64,000 nucleotides of DNA from Ovis canadensis. Lineage: Eukaryota > Chordata > Mammalia > Artiodactyla > Bovidae. Under the pieces are notes generated by a model. It saw only the letters and a program-made list of their open reading frames with translations, did not search any database and was not told where the DNA came from. Shown here in pieces: positions 46,326 through 56,876 of the stretch (its first letter is position 1; every line of letters starts with the position of its first letter). The stretch is from positions 65,116,501-65,180,500 of the forward strand of contig NC_091247.1 in NCBI RefSeq assembly GCF_042477335.2, written 5' to 3'. The translations under genes were made by a program, and so were the position numbers.

Positions 46326-46553
46326 TGTTGTTGCTACTGCTGCTAAGTCGCTTCAGTCGTGTCCGACTCTGTGCGACCCCATAGATGGCAGGCCACTAGG
46401 CTCCCCCATCCCTGGGATTCTCCAGGCAAGAACACTGGAGTGGGTTGCCATTTCCTTCTCCAATGCATGAAAGTGAAAAGTGAAAGTGAAGTCACTCAGT
46501 CGTGTCCGACTCTTAGTGACCCCATGAACTTCAGCCCACCAGGCTCCTCCGTC
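46326..46553 (-). mobile_element. Bov-A2 SINE, 5' shortened
   Basis: Minus-strand dimer with a (CTG)-like tail ('gttgttgctactgctgct'), first monomer, the 'aatgcatgaaagtg' linker and most of the second monomer, ending at 'cctccgtccat' instead of the usual end. The missing part is the element's 5' end. Confidence 0.93.
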
Positions 46554-46639
46554 CATACCTTTTGCCTAATACAGATACATTTTTACCTAATTTATACAGC
46601 TAGAGAATGTATTCTTTCTGTGACAATATGTCTGTGTGA

Positions 46640-46757
46640 AACTGAAAGTTGCTCAGTCCTGTCCTACCCTTTGTGACCCCATGGACTATACAGTCCATGG
46701 AATTCTCCAGGTCAGAATACTAGAGTGGGTAGCCTTTCCCTTCTCTAGGGGATCTTC
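46640..46757 (-). mobile_element. Bov-tA SINE fragment
   Basis: Minus-strand piece from 'gaaagttgctcagtcctgtc' to 'ctctaggggatcttct', with a deletion after 'catggactata'. The tRNA-like half is missing. It lies only about 90 bp from the previous SINE. Confidence 0.88.
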
Positions 46758-47884
46758 TCAAATAATAGAAAAATAGATTAATATTTCCTTGAACTCCACA
46801 TTTTTTGCATAACACCAGGTATGTCTAAGGCATTACCTTCCACCTGAAGATAAAGCTTGTCATCTGTCTCAGTGGAGTCAAATTTACGTCTCTATTTTTT
46901 TTTCCTTCTTTTTAAAGCATGCTGTTTGTTTTACAGGATCTTATTAACAATGCTTTGCTGTTTTCCCTTTTACTGCTTATAAGAATGGTCCTGGTAAACC
47001 TACGGTCCAGATGCATTACAACCTCAAAGAGCTCAAATCCCCAGAATGACGGACTCCATTTAAATCATTAAGCCATGAGAGCCTAATTTAGCTACTCATC
47101 ATATCATCTCTTGCTCTGCTGGAAAGAAATCGCTAGTTTGTAATATCTGTAATGTATTTACCTAAATCTGCTAAATGCAATGTCATTCATGGTGTTTTCA
47201 TCTGTCTTTGAGGCTTTGTCTACAAAGCCATGGGACTGGGAGACTGATCTAAATCAGCTATGCTACTAATTTACCTGCACTTGAACTTGTATTTACTCCT
47301 TATGATTCAATTGTTCCAGTTCAAACTTTTCCCAATAACATTTATTTTGATAAATAGATAAAGTTATAGGTTTGGCCCTGGCAGAAATAAGAACTTTCCT
47401 ATTCAACAAATTTAAAAAGTAATAAAAGTTAAGGTCCAAAACTACAAGTCACTTCACTCATTGTTTATACAACAAAATTATATAAGTGGTTATACAACAA
47501 AATTGTATAAGTAATTTGGGTCTTCACTGGGGTTCATCAACTCAAAACTTTGATTTCTCTGACCACGCTGTTGAAAAATCTTCTGAACATACTCTTCAAT
47601 AGAAGACTATATAAATAGGTGTGTATATATATATATATTCACCTTCCTTTTCCAGATAATGAATGTTTTGCTTTGTTTTCATTCTCTCAATCATTCTCTC
47701 TATCAATCTAAAAATGTTGATCCATTTCCCTTGGTTTATTATAATGACTCAGTTGTTTCTGAGAAATGAGTCTTCAACAGAAGATTTTTTATCTCATGTA
47801 TTATATCATGATTATCTTTCTTCAGTTACATATCTGGTCTAGTCTTCTCCTCCATCTTTTAATTTTTGATAGGCTATATAACAG
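46758..47884. other. Unique AT-rich DNA, no gene seen
   Basis: No gene. A 25-bp tandem duplication lies at 47465-47514 and a short (TA)n at 47618-47637. Confidence 0.5.
47465..47514. repeat. Two-copy 25-bp tandem duplication
   Basis: Units 47465-47489 and 47490-47514 share 'ttatacaacaaaatt' and 'tataagt' and differ at three positions. Confidence 0.88.
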
Positions 47885-48102
47885 TTGTTGCTGTGGTTCT
47901 TCAGTCACTAGGTCATGTCCAACTCTTTGCAATCCCATAGACTGTAGCCCTCCAGGCTCCTCTGCCCATGGGATTTTCCAGGCAAGAATACTGGAGTGGG
48001 TCGCCACTTCCTTTTCCAGGGGATCTTCCTGACCCAGGGATCAAACCCACATCTCCTGCATTGGCAGGCAGACCCTTTACTGCTGAGCCAGCAGGGAAGC
48101 CC
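47885..48102 (-). mobile_element. Bov-tA SINE
   Basis: Full minus-strand copy from 'gttgctgtggttcttcagtc' to 'gagccagcagggaagccc'. Confidence 0.94.
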
Positions 48103-49887
48103 TGTGCATTATGACAGTAAGTGGGTCCATCAAGGCCCAGGGAGCTAGTATACCCAGGGATGCCCTCTTCAGATCTATGGGGAAAGGTTGATGGTGGCTC
48201 ATCTCCTGCTGGAAGAGTGGACACAGAACTTTGCCTCACTCAGCATATTCCAGGGGTGCTTTGGCATGACCCAGAGGCAGGAGACAGAGATTCAGGCTGT
48301 ATTCATTGCATTCATATAATATTTTTCACTCAAACATCTCACAGAATGTTTGTAGATACTCTAATCAAAAAGAATAGACAGAAACTTTTACAGATTTCAT
48401 ATTTCCTCCAAGACTCCACACTCTCTTCTACAGACGTAGAAATTTCCTAAAATCATCAAAGTGATGAAGAACAGAACCTAAGCAATAATCAAATTTCCCT
48501 ACTGCTCCACAACTTCTATCTTTCTAGGCTCTGCTGAAACCCTGCAGCTCTTAAACCTCTACAGTTGATCAGTCCCCATTTCCAAATATGAAATAAACCA
48601 GAGCAGTCTGTCCTCTTTTGAAGTCTCAGCTTCCCAGGTCATGAAAATGTCCTTCTCCTTATTGTAAGCAGATTTATGTTTTACTCAATTCCATATCCAA
48701 CAATCTATTTCATAGTTAAGGTACACCATGAGGTATAATACCTTAAATGTATTGATGTGAATGTGTGGCGTTTTCCTTTTTACCCTCCCACAAGAGCATA
48801 TATAGAAGAGGACTGTTGTCATCACTTATTTTTATTCTTCCTGCCTATATCCAAAGAACTTCCCAAGTGGTGAAGCCTACACATCCTGACAAAATTGCTA
48901 CATATCACCTTCATCCCAGTCAATTCCTTTTTCATTGCAGGCACCAGTGCATTGACACTGACACATTGATGTTCTCCTTGTGAGAATTAGCCTATCACAT
49001 TCATTTACATCCACTTAATTGCTGCTGCTATTGTTTAGTCCGTTAACCTCCAGCTAGGGTGCAATTCACGTGAACGCTGGGGAAGCACAACCATTCGATT
49101 AGTTCTGCAAAGCAGATTAAAATCTTCTGGCTAATTGGAGACTGTCCATACTGCTGCCTTTCTCCCAGTTCTAGGTTGAAGCAAACATCTTCAAAGAAAG
49201 GCTCTTGGTTGGAATATGGAAGACTTGACTGGACCCAACAGCATTTTTAGAGTGTATCTGTATACAGGGCACTGTGCTCAGCACTAACCATGCCAGCAAT
49301 TATCACCAATCTGGTCTCTGCCTGCAAACCTAAAAACTAGTTTTTTGATTGGCAGCTTCCCTTCTTCTTTTTCACAAGGAGCACATGCATCCTGGATAAA
49401 TTCCAACTTGGTGTGTGGCTAGAGCATTAGTATCCTAGATTGGTAGGAATTTCTATTTTGAAACACAAGGACCAAGGAAATATTTATGAAAGAGTTTGTT
49501 CAGTTTGAGGGGAAATGAGAATTAAGAATATAAGAGTCACCTTGGATTCAAAGTATAATGCTGAGTTGAACATAGCTGATTTATTCAGAACCTATCACTG
49601 CTGTGATGGCAAGCATGCTTTGGTAACTAAACTGTTGCATGGTTGTAAGAAAATTTCCTTGTTATCCCCTGATAACATGTTATCAACATGTATATATTAG
49701 CTGAGGTGTTCTAAGAGGTTTAATTATGTTCTATCTGAAGAAGATATAAAGATTCAGTCATGACCCACTTCAGGAATTCTAAGAAATCACAGTAGGTCAT
49801 ATTTCTCCATTTAATCTAAAATGTCAACTCCCAGTTTGGTTTCTGTCTACCTCTGCGGCATATATACTCTAAAATTCAGACACTAAA
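48103..49887. other. Unique DNA, no gene seen
   Basis: No repeat clearly assigned; 'cagggcactgtgctcagcac' near 49266 suggests a very old relic. A 109-codon frame at 48121-48450 has no recognisable product. Confidence 0.5.
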
Positions 49888-50092
49888 AACTGGTAGGTGG
49901 CTCAGTGGTAAAGAATCCACCTTCAATGCAGGAGACATGGGTTCAATCCCTGGGTCAGGAAGATCCCTTGAAGAAGAAAATGGCAACTCACTCCAGTATT
50001 CTTGCCTGGGAAATCCCAGGAACAGAGGAGCCTGGAGGTTTACAATCCTTGGGGTCGCAAAAGAGTTGAACATGACTTAGCAACTAAACAAA
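49888..50092 (+). mobile_element. Bov-tA SINE
   Basis: Plus-strand copy from 'aactggtaggtggctcagtg' to 'catgacttagcaactaaaca', missing the first few bases. Confidence 0.93.
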
Positions 50093-50191
50093 AACCTGGT
50101 GACCCCTTCTTAAATGTATTAGATTTTCTTATGGCCTCATGTCTTTTTGTTGTCCCAACTTATCTGACATTTGTTTTAAAAATTATGAACA

Positions 50192-50385
50192 GGCGACTTT
50201 CCTGGTGGTCCAGTGGCTCAGACTCTGCTCTCCCAACACAGGTGGCTTGGGTTGGGTCCCTGCTTGGGAACTAGAGCCCACATGCCACAACTAAAAAATA
50301 ATAAAAGAGAGAGAGAGAGAGATCCTGCATGCTGCAACTAAGATCCAGTGCAGCCTAAGAAATAAATATTTTTTTAAAAACTTAT
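50192..50385 (+). mobile_element. CHR-2-type artiodactyl SINE
   Basis: Plus-strand copy: 'gactttcctggtggtccagt', 'ttgggaactagagcccacat', 'gccacaactaaaaaa', 'gcatgctgcaactaagatcc' and 'agtgcagcctaag' before an A/T tail. A (GA)n of about 9 units (50306-50322) has grown inside it. Confidence 0.9.
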
Positions 50386-50499
50386 GGACACAAGAAGAAA
50401 GGTCTGCATTGACTGGGTCAACGTAAGAGATGCCCTGAAAGCACACCAGGGGCTCTACAGCAATGACATCACTGGATCATCCCAACAGACATGCAGAAA

Positions 50500-50645
50500 T
50501 GTTGTCTTATACCTGTTTACTTTAGGTATAAGCAGACTGAGGCTCTGAAAGATGGAGTGATCCATGCGAGGTGACTTACAGTAGTCACCATGTAACAAAG
50601 CATTGAACTGAAATTCAGTTTTGTGCGAGTCCAAACTTACTTTTT
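50500..50645 (-). repeat. Probable MIR relic
   Basis: Minus-strand MIR-like blocks: 'cagactgaggctctgaaaga', 'gaggtgacttacagtagtca', 'gaactgaaattcagttttgt'. Strongly diverged. Confidence 0.5.
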
Positions 50646-51575
50646 TCCAATGACATCAGGGGGTATTCTGTAAGAAGACAGAAGTCTTGCACTACAACTT
50701 GAAGAAGGTGTAAGTTCACACAAGGTAGAAGAGAAGCCAGTCCACATTTGTGAAGAGGAACCCTCCCTGTCTCACCAGATGTAGGTGGTAGGACACAGGA
50801 ACACTAGACAGTTGACCGAAGAAGATGGGGAGGGGGTGGAGAGTGATAGAAATTGCTCAGATCATGTGACCTCTCTGAGGAGCATATCAAAAACTGGTAC
50901 CCACACACCAGCTGGAGAATCCCAAGCAGTTTGTGGAGAGGATGAAGGAGATACTAAGACTCACTAGGGATCCAGGCATTCTAAGACTTAAACACCATAC
51001 TGGTGACTCTCTCCTTTGAAGATGCCAAAGAGGAAAGTGCTTCATCACACTTTCTCTAAGGGCTGCAGAAGTGGTAATTAGATAGCAGATCATAAAGTAG
51101 CCACCTTAGGACAAAAGGATTTGGCTGATTCATCAGTATTTTGTCCCTCTCTGTTTGCCTGTACATGAAGGAGAAAGAAGGACATGCCTATTTGAAATGA
51201 AGTGACAAAGCAAGAGTTGCTACTAACATTTGAAGGGTTTGGAGGAAGACAAAATCCACATACAATATATCAAAATATTTTAACAGTACAAGTCAATCTA
51301 GTAAACTGTTGGCTGAAATAGTCTATTGATTAATCTTGATTAATACAGTGTATTAATACAACTTGCTTAATAAATAAAAACCAAGAAGTATAGGTGTCAA
51401 TTTAGAATCTGTGGGCTCCTTGGGGTTCTGTACCCGAATTGACAAAAGAGGGAAACCTTACACCTACCTCCTGCTCTCCTCACCCCTGTACTCAGAGGGT
51501 CTTCACATGTATGTGTCTCTCTTTTTTTCCACGCTCGGTGCACATCCAGCTTTCAGGGGTGCTGAGGCCATAGGC
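50646..51575. other. Unique DNA, no gene seen
   Basis: No repeat or coding signal recognised. Confidence 0.5.
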
Positions 51576-51584
51576 GAGGTCCAC

Positions 51585-52030
51585 CTTTTTTTTTTTTCTT
51601 TTTCTTAAATTAATTCTATTGGCTATAATTGTGTTACAATGTTGTGTTAGTTTCCACTGTATGGAAAAATGAATCAGCCATACACATACATATATTCCCT
51701 CTCTTTTGGACTTCCTTCCCACTCACAGTGGCTCAGAGGGTAAAAGAATCTGCCTGCAAAGCTGCGATGCAGGAGACCTGGGTTCAATCCCTGGGTTGGG
51801 AAGATCCCCTGGAGAAGGGCATGGCAACCCACTCCAGTATTCTTACCTGGAGAATCCCCATGGACAGAGGAGCCTGGCGGGCTACAGTCCACAGGGTTGC
51901 AAACAGTCAAACATGACTGAGTGACTAAGCGCAGCAGCACAGTGCATTAAGTAGAATTTCCTGTGCTATACTGTATTGATACTAATGTATAAAATGGAAA
52001 ACTAATGGGAAGATATTGTATAGCACAAGT
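51585..52030 (-). mobile_element. Twin-primed young L1 3' end, interrupted by Bov-tA
   Basis: On the minus strand this L1 3' end has its poly(A) as the T-run at 51585-51598. It reads through 'gttacaatgttgtgttagtt' and resumes after the SINE as 'cagtgcattaagtagaattt'. From about 51988 the orientation flips: 'aatgtataaaatggaaaac' to 'tgtatagcacaa' is plus-strand L1 from immediately upstream in the element. The duplication gaggtccac lies at 51576-51584 and 52031-52039, outside both parts, so this is one insertion with a 5' inversion. Confidence 0.88.
51731..51937 (+). mobile_element. Bov-tA SINE inside the twin-primed L1
   Basis: Plus-strand full-length copy from 'gctcagagggtaaaagaatc' to 'gactgagtgactaagcgcag'. 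Flanking cacagtg at 51724-51730 and 51938-51944 is its likely 7-bp target-site duplication. Confidence 0.93.
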
Positions 52031-52039
52031 GAGGTCCAC

Positions 52040-52648
52040 TTCAAGAGAATAGACTAAGGGAAAAGGCCTACACAGGCCCTAGAAGTGGGCTTGGGGCCAT
52101 TTAGGCAGGAATTTAGGGGCTTGGTATATTCACCACTCGGCCTGGAAGGGGGTGGCTGTTCGGGAGCTGGTTGGGAAAGTCCCTTGGTACGTCGGATCCT
52201 TGACCCCTGAAGGAGAAGGAACAAAGTGAGCTCAGCAAAGCACAGGGAGAAAGGCAGGGGCATCTTCTGCCTGGATCCTCAAACAGTACTGTACCTGAAA
52301 ATAGTATTACACGCAGAAGTACAAATGACACCTTCCTACAGCCCACATATACTACTTGGGCACCAAAGCCTCTCTTTGGTGCTCCACTAGAGCACTTTAG
52401 TGCTCTCGGCTGTCACAGCATCAGGTAACCCCAGTCACGTTTCAGCTTATGGTGGCCTTGCATTGGGCATAGTCAAATTTTCAATAAGAGTCCTTGAAAA
52501 GTAGTTGTGATTTTTAATGCCAATCTTTTTACATTTCAGGCAGCTAAAACTCTCATGCAGTCCAGTCCATACCTTACCAGCTTATGTACTAAAATTCAAA
52601 TTGTTATAAAATGAAGGAAAAAATGAGACAGTTCTTAATTTCTCCATT

Positions 52649-52693
<45 letters not shown>

Positions 52694-53194
52694 TGAACTA
52701 GCTATTCAATACTGTTCTAAATAAAGGTTGAAATTCATCAGAAAATTTAACCTAAGAAACGTGATCTCCACGTTAACCTACTTATCTGGATATACAGCTC
52801 ACTCAATCACAAAACTCTCAATCAATTCAAAATGGAGAGCTTTCCTCTGCAAACTTACTCACATTAGGCTCCACATCACACCCACCCTCCCGCAGCCTTA
52901 GTGGATAGAACAAGTTTCTGTGAGAGGATCATTTCTGTTGACCGAACTTTAAGTTCTTTTCCCAGATCCCTAACATGATTTGACTGAATTTCTTGAAGCT
53001 TTTGTGTGTAAAGGTTGCAGAATGTCAATTCTCTAGTGGTGGGATTTGGAAAAGGGAATGAAACCCAGAGCCGTTATTCAGTGTGTGGGGAGCCACCTTT
53101 ATTATAAGTATTCCATGCAATGATATTAGAGCTATTTGCCATGTTCCTTTTATCCAAAGGTTTGGCACAATTTCTCAGCATTCTGAGACCTGCT
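52040..53194. other. Unique DNA with (CA)n microsatellite
   Basis: No gene. A perfect (AC)n of about 18 units lies at 52653-52689. Minus-strand frames at 52054-52346 have no known product. Confidence 0.55.
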
Positions 53195-53720
53195 CCAAAG
53201 TTTTTATTAATAACAACCAATAACATTTTTCAGGAGTCTATGATGTTCCAGACATTGTGCTTGGTATTTTTGACAAATTGTCTCCTAACCTTGAAACTGT
53301 GAAAGTGCTAATTGCTCAGTCATGTCTGACTCTTTGGGACCCATGGACTGTAGCCCACCAGGCTCCTCTGTCCATGTAATTCTCTGGGCAAGAATACTGG
53401 AGTGGAATCTTCGTGACCCAGGGATTAAATCTGGGTCTCCTGCATTGGAGGCAGATTCTTTACATTCTGAGCTATGAGGGAATACCCTTCTAATCTTATA
53501 CTAACCTTATGAAATTGTTATGATTATTGTTTTTATTATTATCATTGTTCCTGTTATTGTTATTGTTGATATTAGTATTATTAAAATGAACTGAGGCTTG
53601 GAGAAGCTAAGTAAGTTATCCAAAGTCAAAGCTAATAAATGCCAGGAACCTGAGTCAAAACCAGACACTATGATAGACCCCAAGGCTTTCCACTTCATGA
53701 CACAAATACCCAACTGTATT
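53195..53720 (-). repeat. MIR relic interrupted by a Bov-tA
   Basis: Minus-strand MIR at 53195-53297 ('ttccagacattgtgcttggt') and 53491-53720 ('gaactgaggcttggagaagc', 'taagtaagttatccaaagtc', 'aaagctaataaatgccagga'). The SINE at 53298-53490 sits inside it. Confidence 0.82.
53298..53490 (-). mobile_element. Bov-tA SINE inside MIR
   Basis: Minus-strand copy from 'tgtgaaagtgctaattgctc' to 'tgagctatgagggaataccc', with a small deletion after 'ggagtgg'. Flanking 'ctaaccttgaaa' and 'ctaaccttatgaaa' look like the target-site duplication with a 2-bp change. Confidence 0.92.
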
Positions 53721-54029
53721 TGTAGAACAAATTTTTAGGAAATAAAAAGAGGAGCAAATATTCTTCTGCCTCTTAAGTCCTTAACCTGGAAGGAATTTAA
53801 AGGGGACAGTACCCAGGTGGAGTAACAAAGTCCATGTTATTTCCATCCCACCTGAAACAACTAAAAGCAAAGAATTTACATGTATAATATTACAGATGTA
53901 GTTTTAAGGCATTAGACATTAAGTATCTAAAGTGAGTGATATCTGAAACAGAAAACAAATGAGATAAGCCCAAAGATTGCCCCCCCTTACTAACTTGAGA
54001 GAGTTCATGGGTTACAGTACAAAGGACAA
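53721..54029. other. Unique DNA
   Basis: No gene and no clear repeat; the right end may be diverged L1. Confidence 0.4.
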
Positions 54030-54672
54030 ACCATTTTACTCCTAGGTATTTACTCAAGAAAAATTAAAGTAGATGTTCATACAAAGACTTCCACATGATG
54101 TTTAGAGCAAACAGCTAAAAACTAGAAGCAATACAAATGGAGAAATACAGGGCAGTATCACTATACAATAGAATCCTTTGTTCACGCTCTGTCACTCAAT
54201 CATGTCCAACTCTTTGCGACCCCATTGCCTGTAGCCCGCCAGCCCCCTCTGTCCGTGGGATTCTCCAGGTAAGAATCCTGGAGTGGGTTGCCATTTCCTC
54301 AGTACTCAGTGGAAAAAAAAAGTAATAACTATTGATATAAGTAATGAGTAAATTAATCTTAAAATAATTGTGCTAAGCAAAAGAAATCAGAGAAAATGAG
54401 AGCATGCTATATGATTTTAATTTATATAAAATTCTAGAAAATGCAAATGAACCTAATGAAAGAGAAAGCAGATCAGGGATTGCTTGAGTGCAGGAGAGAA
54501 GGATTACCGAGGCACACAAGCAACTTTGGAGGGTGAAGGATGTGCTTGTTATCTTAGCTATGGTGGTGGCTCAGTAAGTGCATATATATGTCAAAACTTA
54601 TCAAATTTTACACTGTAAATATGTGCAGTTTAATGCATATCAAGTATGCCTCAATAAAGCTGTTGGAAAAAA
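54030..54672 (+). repeat. Old L1 end, interrupted by Bov-tA
   Basis: Plus-strand L1 ORF2 tail and 3' UTR: 'ttactcctaggtatttactc', 'catacaaagacttccacatg', then after the SINE 'aactattgatataagtaatg', 'tcaaattttacactgtaaat', 'tatgcctcaataaagctgtt' and an A-rich end. Confidence 0.82.
54181..54303 (-). mobile_element. Bov-tA SINE, partial, inside L1
   Basis: Minus-strand piece from 'cacgctctgtcactcaatca' to 'gtgggttgccatttcctc'. The tRNA-like half is missing. L1 sequence is continuous across it. Confidence 0.9.
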
Positions 54673-54989
54673 AGAACAGAACAGTTTAACAAGATGAAAA
54701 GTTTCTATCTTGTTTGTGTATTGCTTTTGGTTTCTTATCATTGACTGCAAGCTTCAAAAGAGCAGAGATATGGTTTGTCTTGCTCTGGGACCTGTGGGAT
54801 TAGGTGTTCTAATGACTACTTCTGAGTAACCCTTATCCCCACATATAGTGGCATAAAATGGCTATACGTCATGTTCATAGAATTCTGTGCATTGGGAATT
54901 AGGGTGGACTTGGGATGGCTCCTCTCTGTTCCATGGTGTTTGGGGTCCCAACAAAATTTCTGGGAACTGAAAGCATCAGGGTTTCTTTT

Positions 54990-55701
54990 TTAAAATGATT
55001 TTTACTGGAGTCCAATAGCTTTACAATGTTGTATTAGCTTCTGCTGTATAGCAAAGTGAATTAGCCATACATATACATAGATCCCCTCCCTTTTGGACTT
55101 CCTCCCCATTCAGGTCATCACAGTACTTTAAGTATGTTCTCATTAGTTACCTGTATCATACACAGTATCAGTAGCGTATTTATGTGTCAATCCCAATCTC
55201 CTAATTCCTCCCACCACCTTCCCTTTACCCCTTGATAGCCATATATTTGTTCTCTACATCTGTGTCTCTACTTCCTCTTTGAAAATAAGATCATCTATAT
55301 ACCATGTTTCTAAATGGTACTGATGAACCTATTTACAGGGCAAGAATAGAGACTCAGACATAGAAAACAGATGTATGGACACAACACAAGGACAGGAAAG
55401 GGTGGGATGAATTCAGAGTAGCACTGAAATATGTACATTGCCACATGTAAAATATTATCAGAGAGCTAATGGGAAGTGGCTGAATAACAAAGGGAGGTCA
55501 TCCAGGTGCTCTGTGACAACCTAGAGGGGTAGGATGGGGTGGGGGGGTGGGAGGGAGTTTCCAGGGGGAGGGAACATATGTATACTTATGGCTGATTCAT
55601 GTTGAACTATGGCAGAAATGGTCACAACACTGTAAAGCAATTAACCTCTAATTAAAAATGAAAATTTAAAAAAAGATCATCTATACCATTTTTCTAGATA
55701 C
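54990..55701 (-). mobile_element. Young L1 3' end, host of a second antisense L1
   Basis: Minus-strand ruminant L1 end from its poly(A) side ('ttttactggagtccaatagc') through 'cccctcccttttggacttcc' to 55312, resuming at 55673-55701 ('gatcatctataccattttt'). The resumed part repeats 55287-55312, which marks the target-site duplication of the inserted L1. Confidence 0.8.
55313..55672 (+). mobile_element. Young L1 3' end inserted antisense into L1
   Basis: Plus-strand ruminant L1 end starting 'aaatggtactgatgaacc', with 'gtggacacaac'-type blocks, a G-rich segment at 55530-55572, 'cttatggctgattcatgttg', 'cactgtaaagcaattaacct' and an A-rich tail. It covers the same L1 segment as the host arm, so the two arms pair as a long hairpin. 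Confidence 0.85.
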
Positions 55702-56010
55702 CTGCACCCCAGTGTTCATAGCAGGGCTCCTTTTAATCACCAAGGAGTCCTTCGTGTGGTCTCTCCTGCCTGGAGCTTCCAGGGTAGCCAGATTCTTTCC
55801 AGGTCACTTTTGGGCTCTCAAGATCTGGCTCCCCAAAAAGACAGCCAGGAAGAAGCTATGTCAACTTTTAGTGACTAACTTCAGAAGTCACAAAGAATCA
55901 CTACTATCACATTATTTTTAGTTGAAACAGTTATAAAGATATTCTCAGGTTTAAGGTAAGAGAACATAGACCCTACTTTCTCAGTGGGGGAACCCTCACC
56001 GTATTGGTCG

Positions 56011-56568
56011 ACATTCTAAGAAGAACACATGGGAAGGAATGCATATTGCCTCAGTCACCTTTAACAATTCAGCAAGCTTCACAGTGTGTGTGTCATATAA
56101 ATGAATATATGAACAAGAGTTAGTCATTTCACTTGGTTTGCAGTCTTACAGGCTACATAAAATTAAATTCAGGCATCCATTCCATAGAGAGTCGGAATAC
56201 ATCTTTTTATATAATGTGGGTTCAAAGAAAAATGTTGTAACCTACATCTTGGATGAAAAAGCTTATACATTAATAAGACAAATATGTGAGAAAAGATAAA
56301 GAGAAAAACATATGTAATGGCACCTTACAGAAGGTTTAAGTCTTAGGGGAAGGTATTTAATACTATCAAGGTTTTAGGAAGGCAGAGACAATTACAAAGT
56401 GGGTGCTATAGAACTAAGACTTGGAAAAATTAGTTCAGTTTCCACAGAAGATGCTGGGAGACAGGTGTTGAAAGTAAGGAAATCAGTAGAAGAGATTGAT
56501 CAAAGAAATTGTCCAAGCCCAACACATTATCTGAAACTCCACAAACCCCAAACCCCACTACACATTCT
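56011..56568. other. Unique DNA before the minisatellite
   Basis: No repeat recognised. An open frame from 56399 runs into the minisatellite; its first 50 codons show no known domain. Confidence 0.5.
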
Positions 56569-56876
56569 ACACCCCACTACAGATTCCCCACCCTACACCC
56601 TGCTACACCCCACTACAGATTCCCCACCCTACACCCTGCTACACCCCACTACAGATTCCCCACCCTACACCCTGCTACACCCCACTACAGATTCCCCACC
56701 CTACACCCTGCTACACCCCACTACAGATTCCCCACCCTACACCCTGCTACACCCCACTACAGATTCCCCACCCTACACCCTGCTACACCCCACTACAGAT
56801 TCCCCACCCTACACCCTGCTACACCCCACTACAGATTCCCCACCCTACACCCTGCTACACCCCACTACAGATTCTA
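56569..56876 (+). repeat. 36-bp minisatellite, eight identical units
   Basis: Eight consecutive units of 36 bp (56569-56604, then every 36 bp to 56856) are identical by eye; a ninth partial unit follows. The unit starts 'acaccccactacagattc' and ends 'caccctacaccctgct', and is C-rich on the plus strand. All three plus-strand frames of the unit lack stops, which creates long artificial open frames with 12-residue repeats such as HPTTDSPPYTLL. Confidence 0.97.

Larger units (their letters stand above)
54790..56010 (+). repeat. Ancient repeat split by L1 insertions, family unassigned
   Basis: Left part 54790-54985 ('agtggcataaaatggctata') and right part 55702-56010 ('tcagaagtcacaaagaatca', 'gagaacatagaccctacttt') fit one old mammalian repeat whose sequence I recognise but cannot name. 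Two L1 3' ends separate the parts. Confidence 0.5.
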
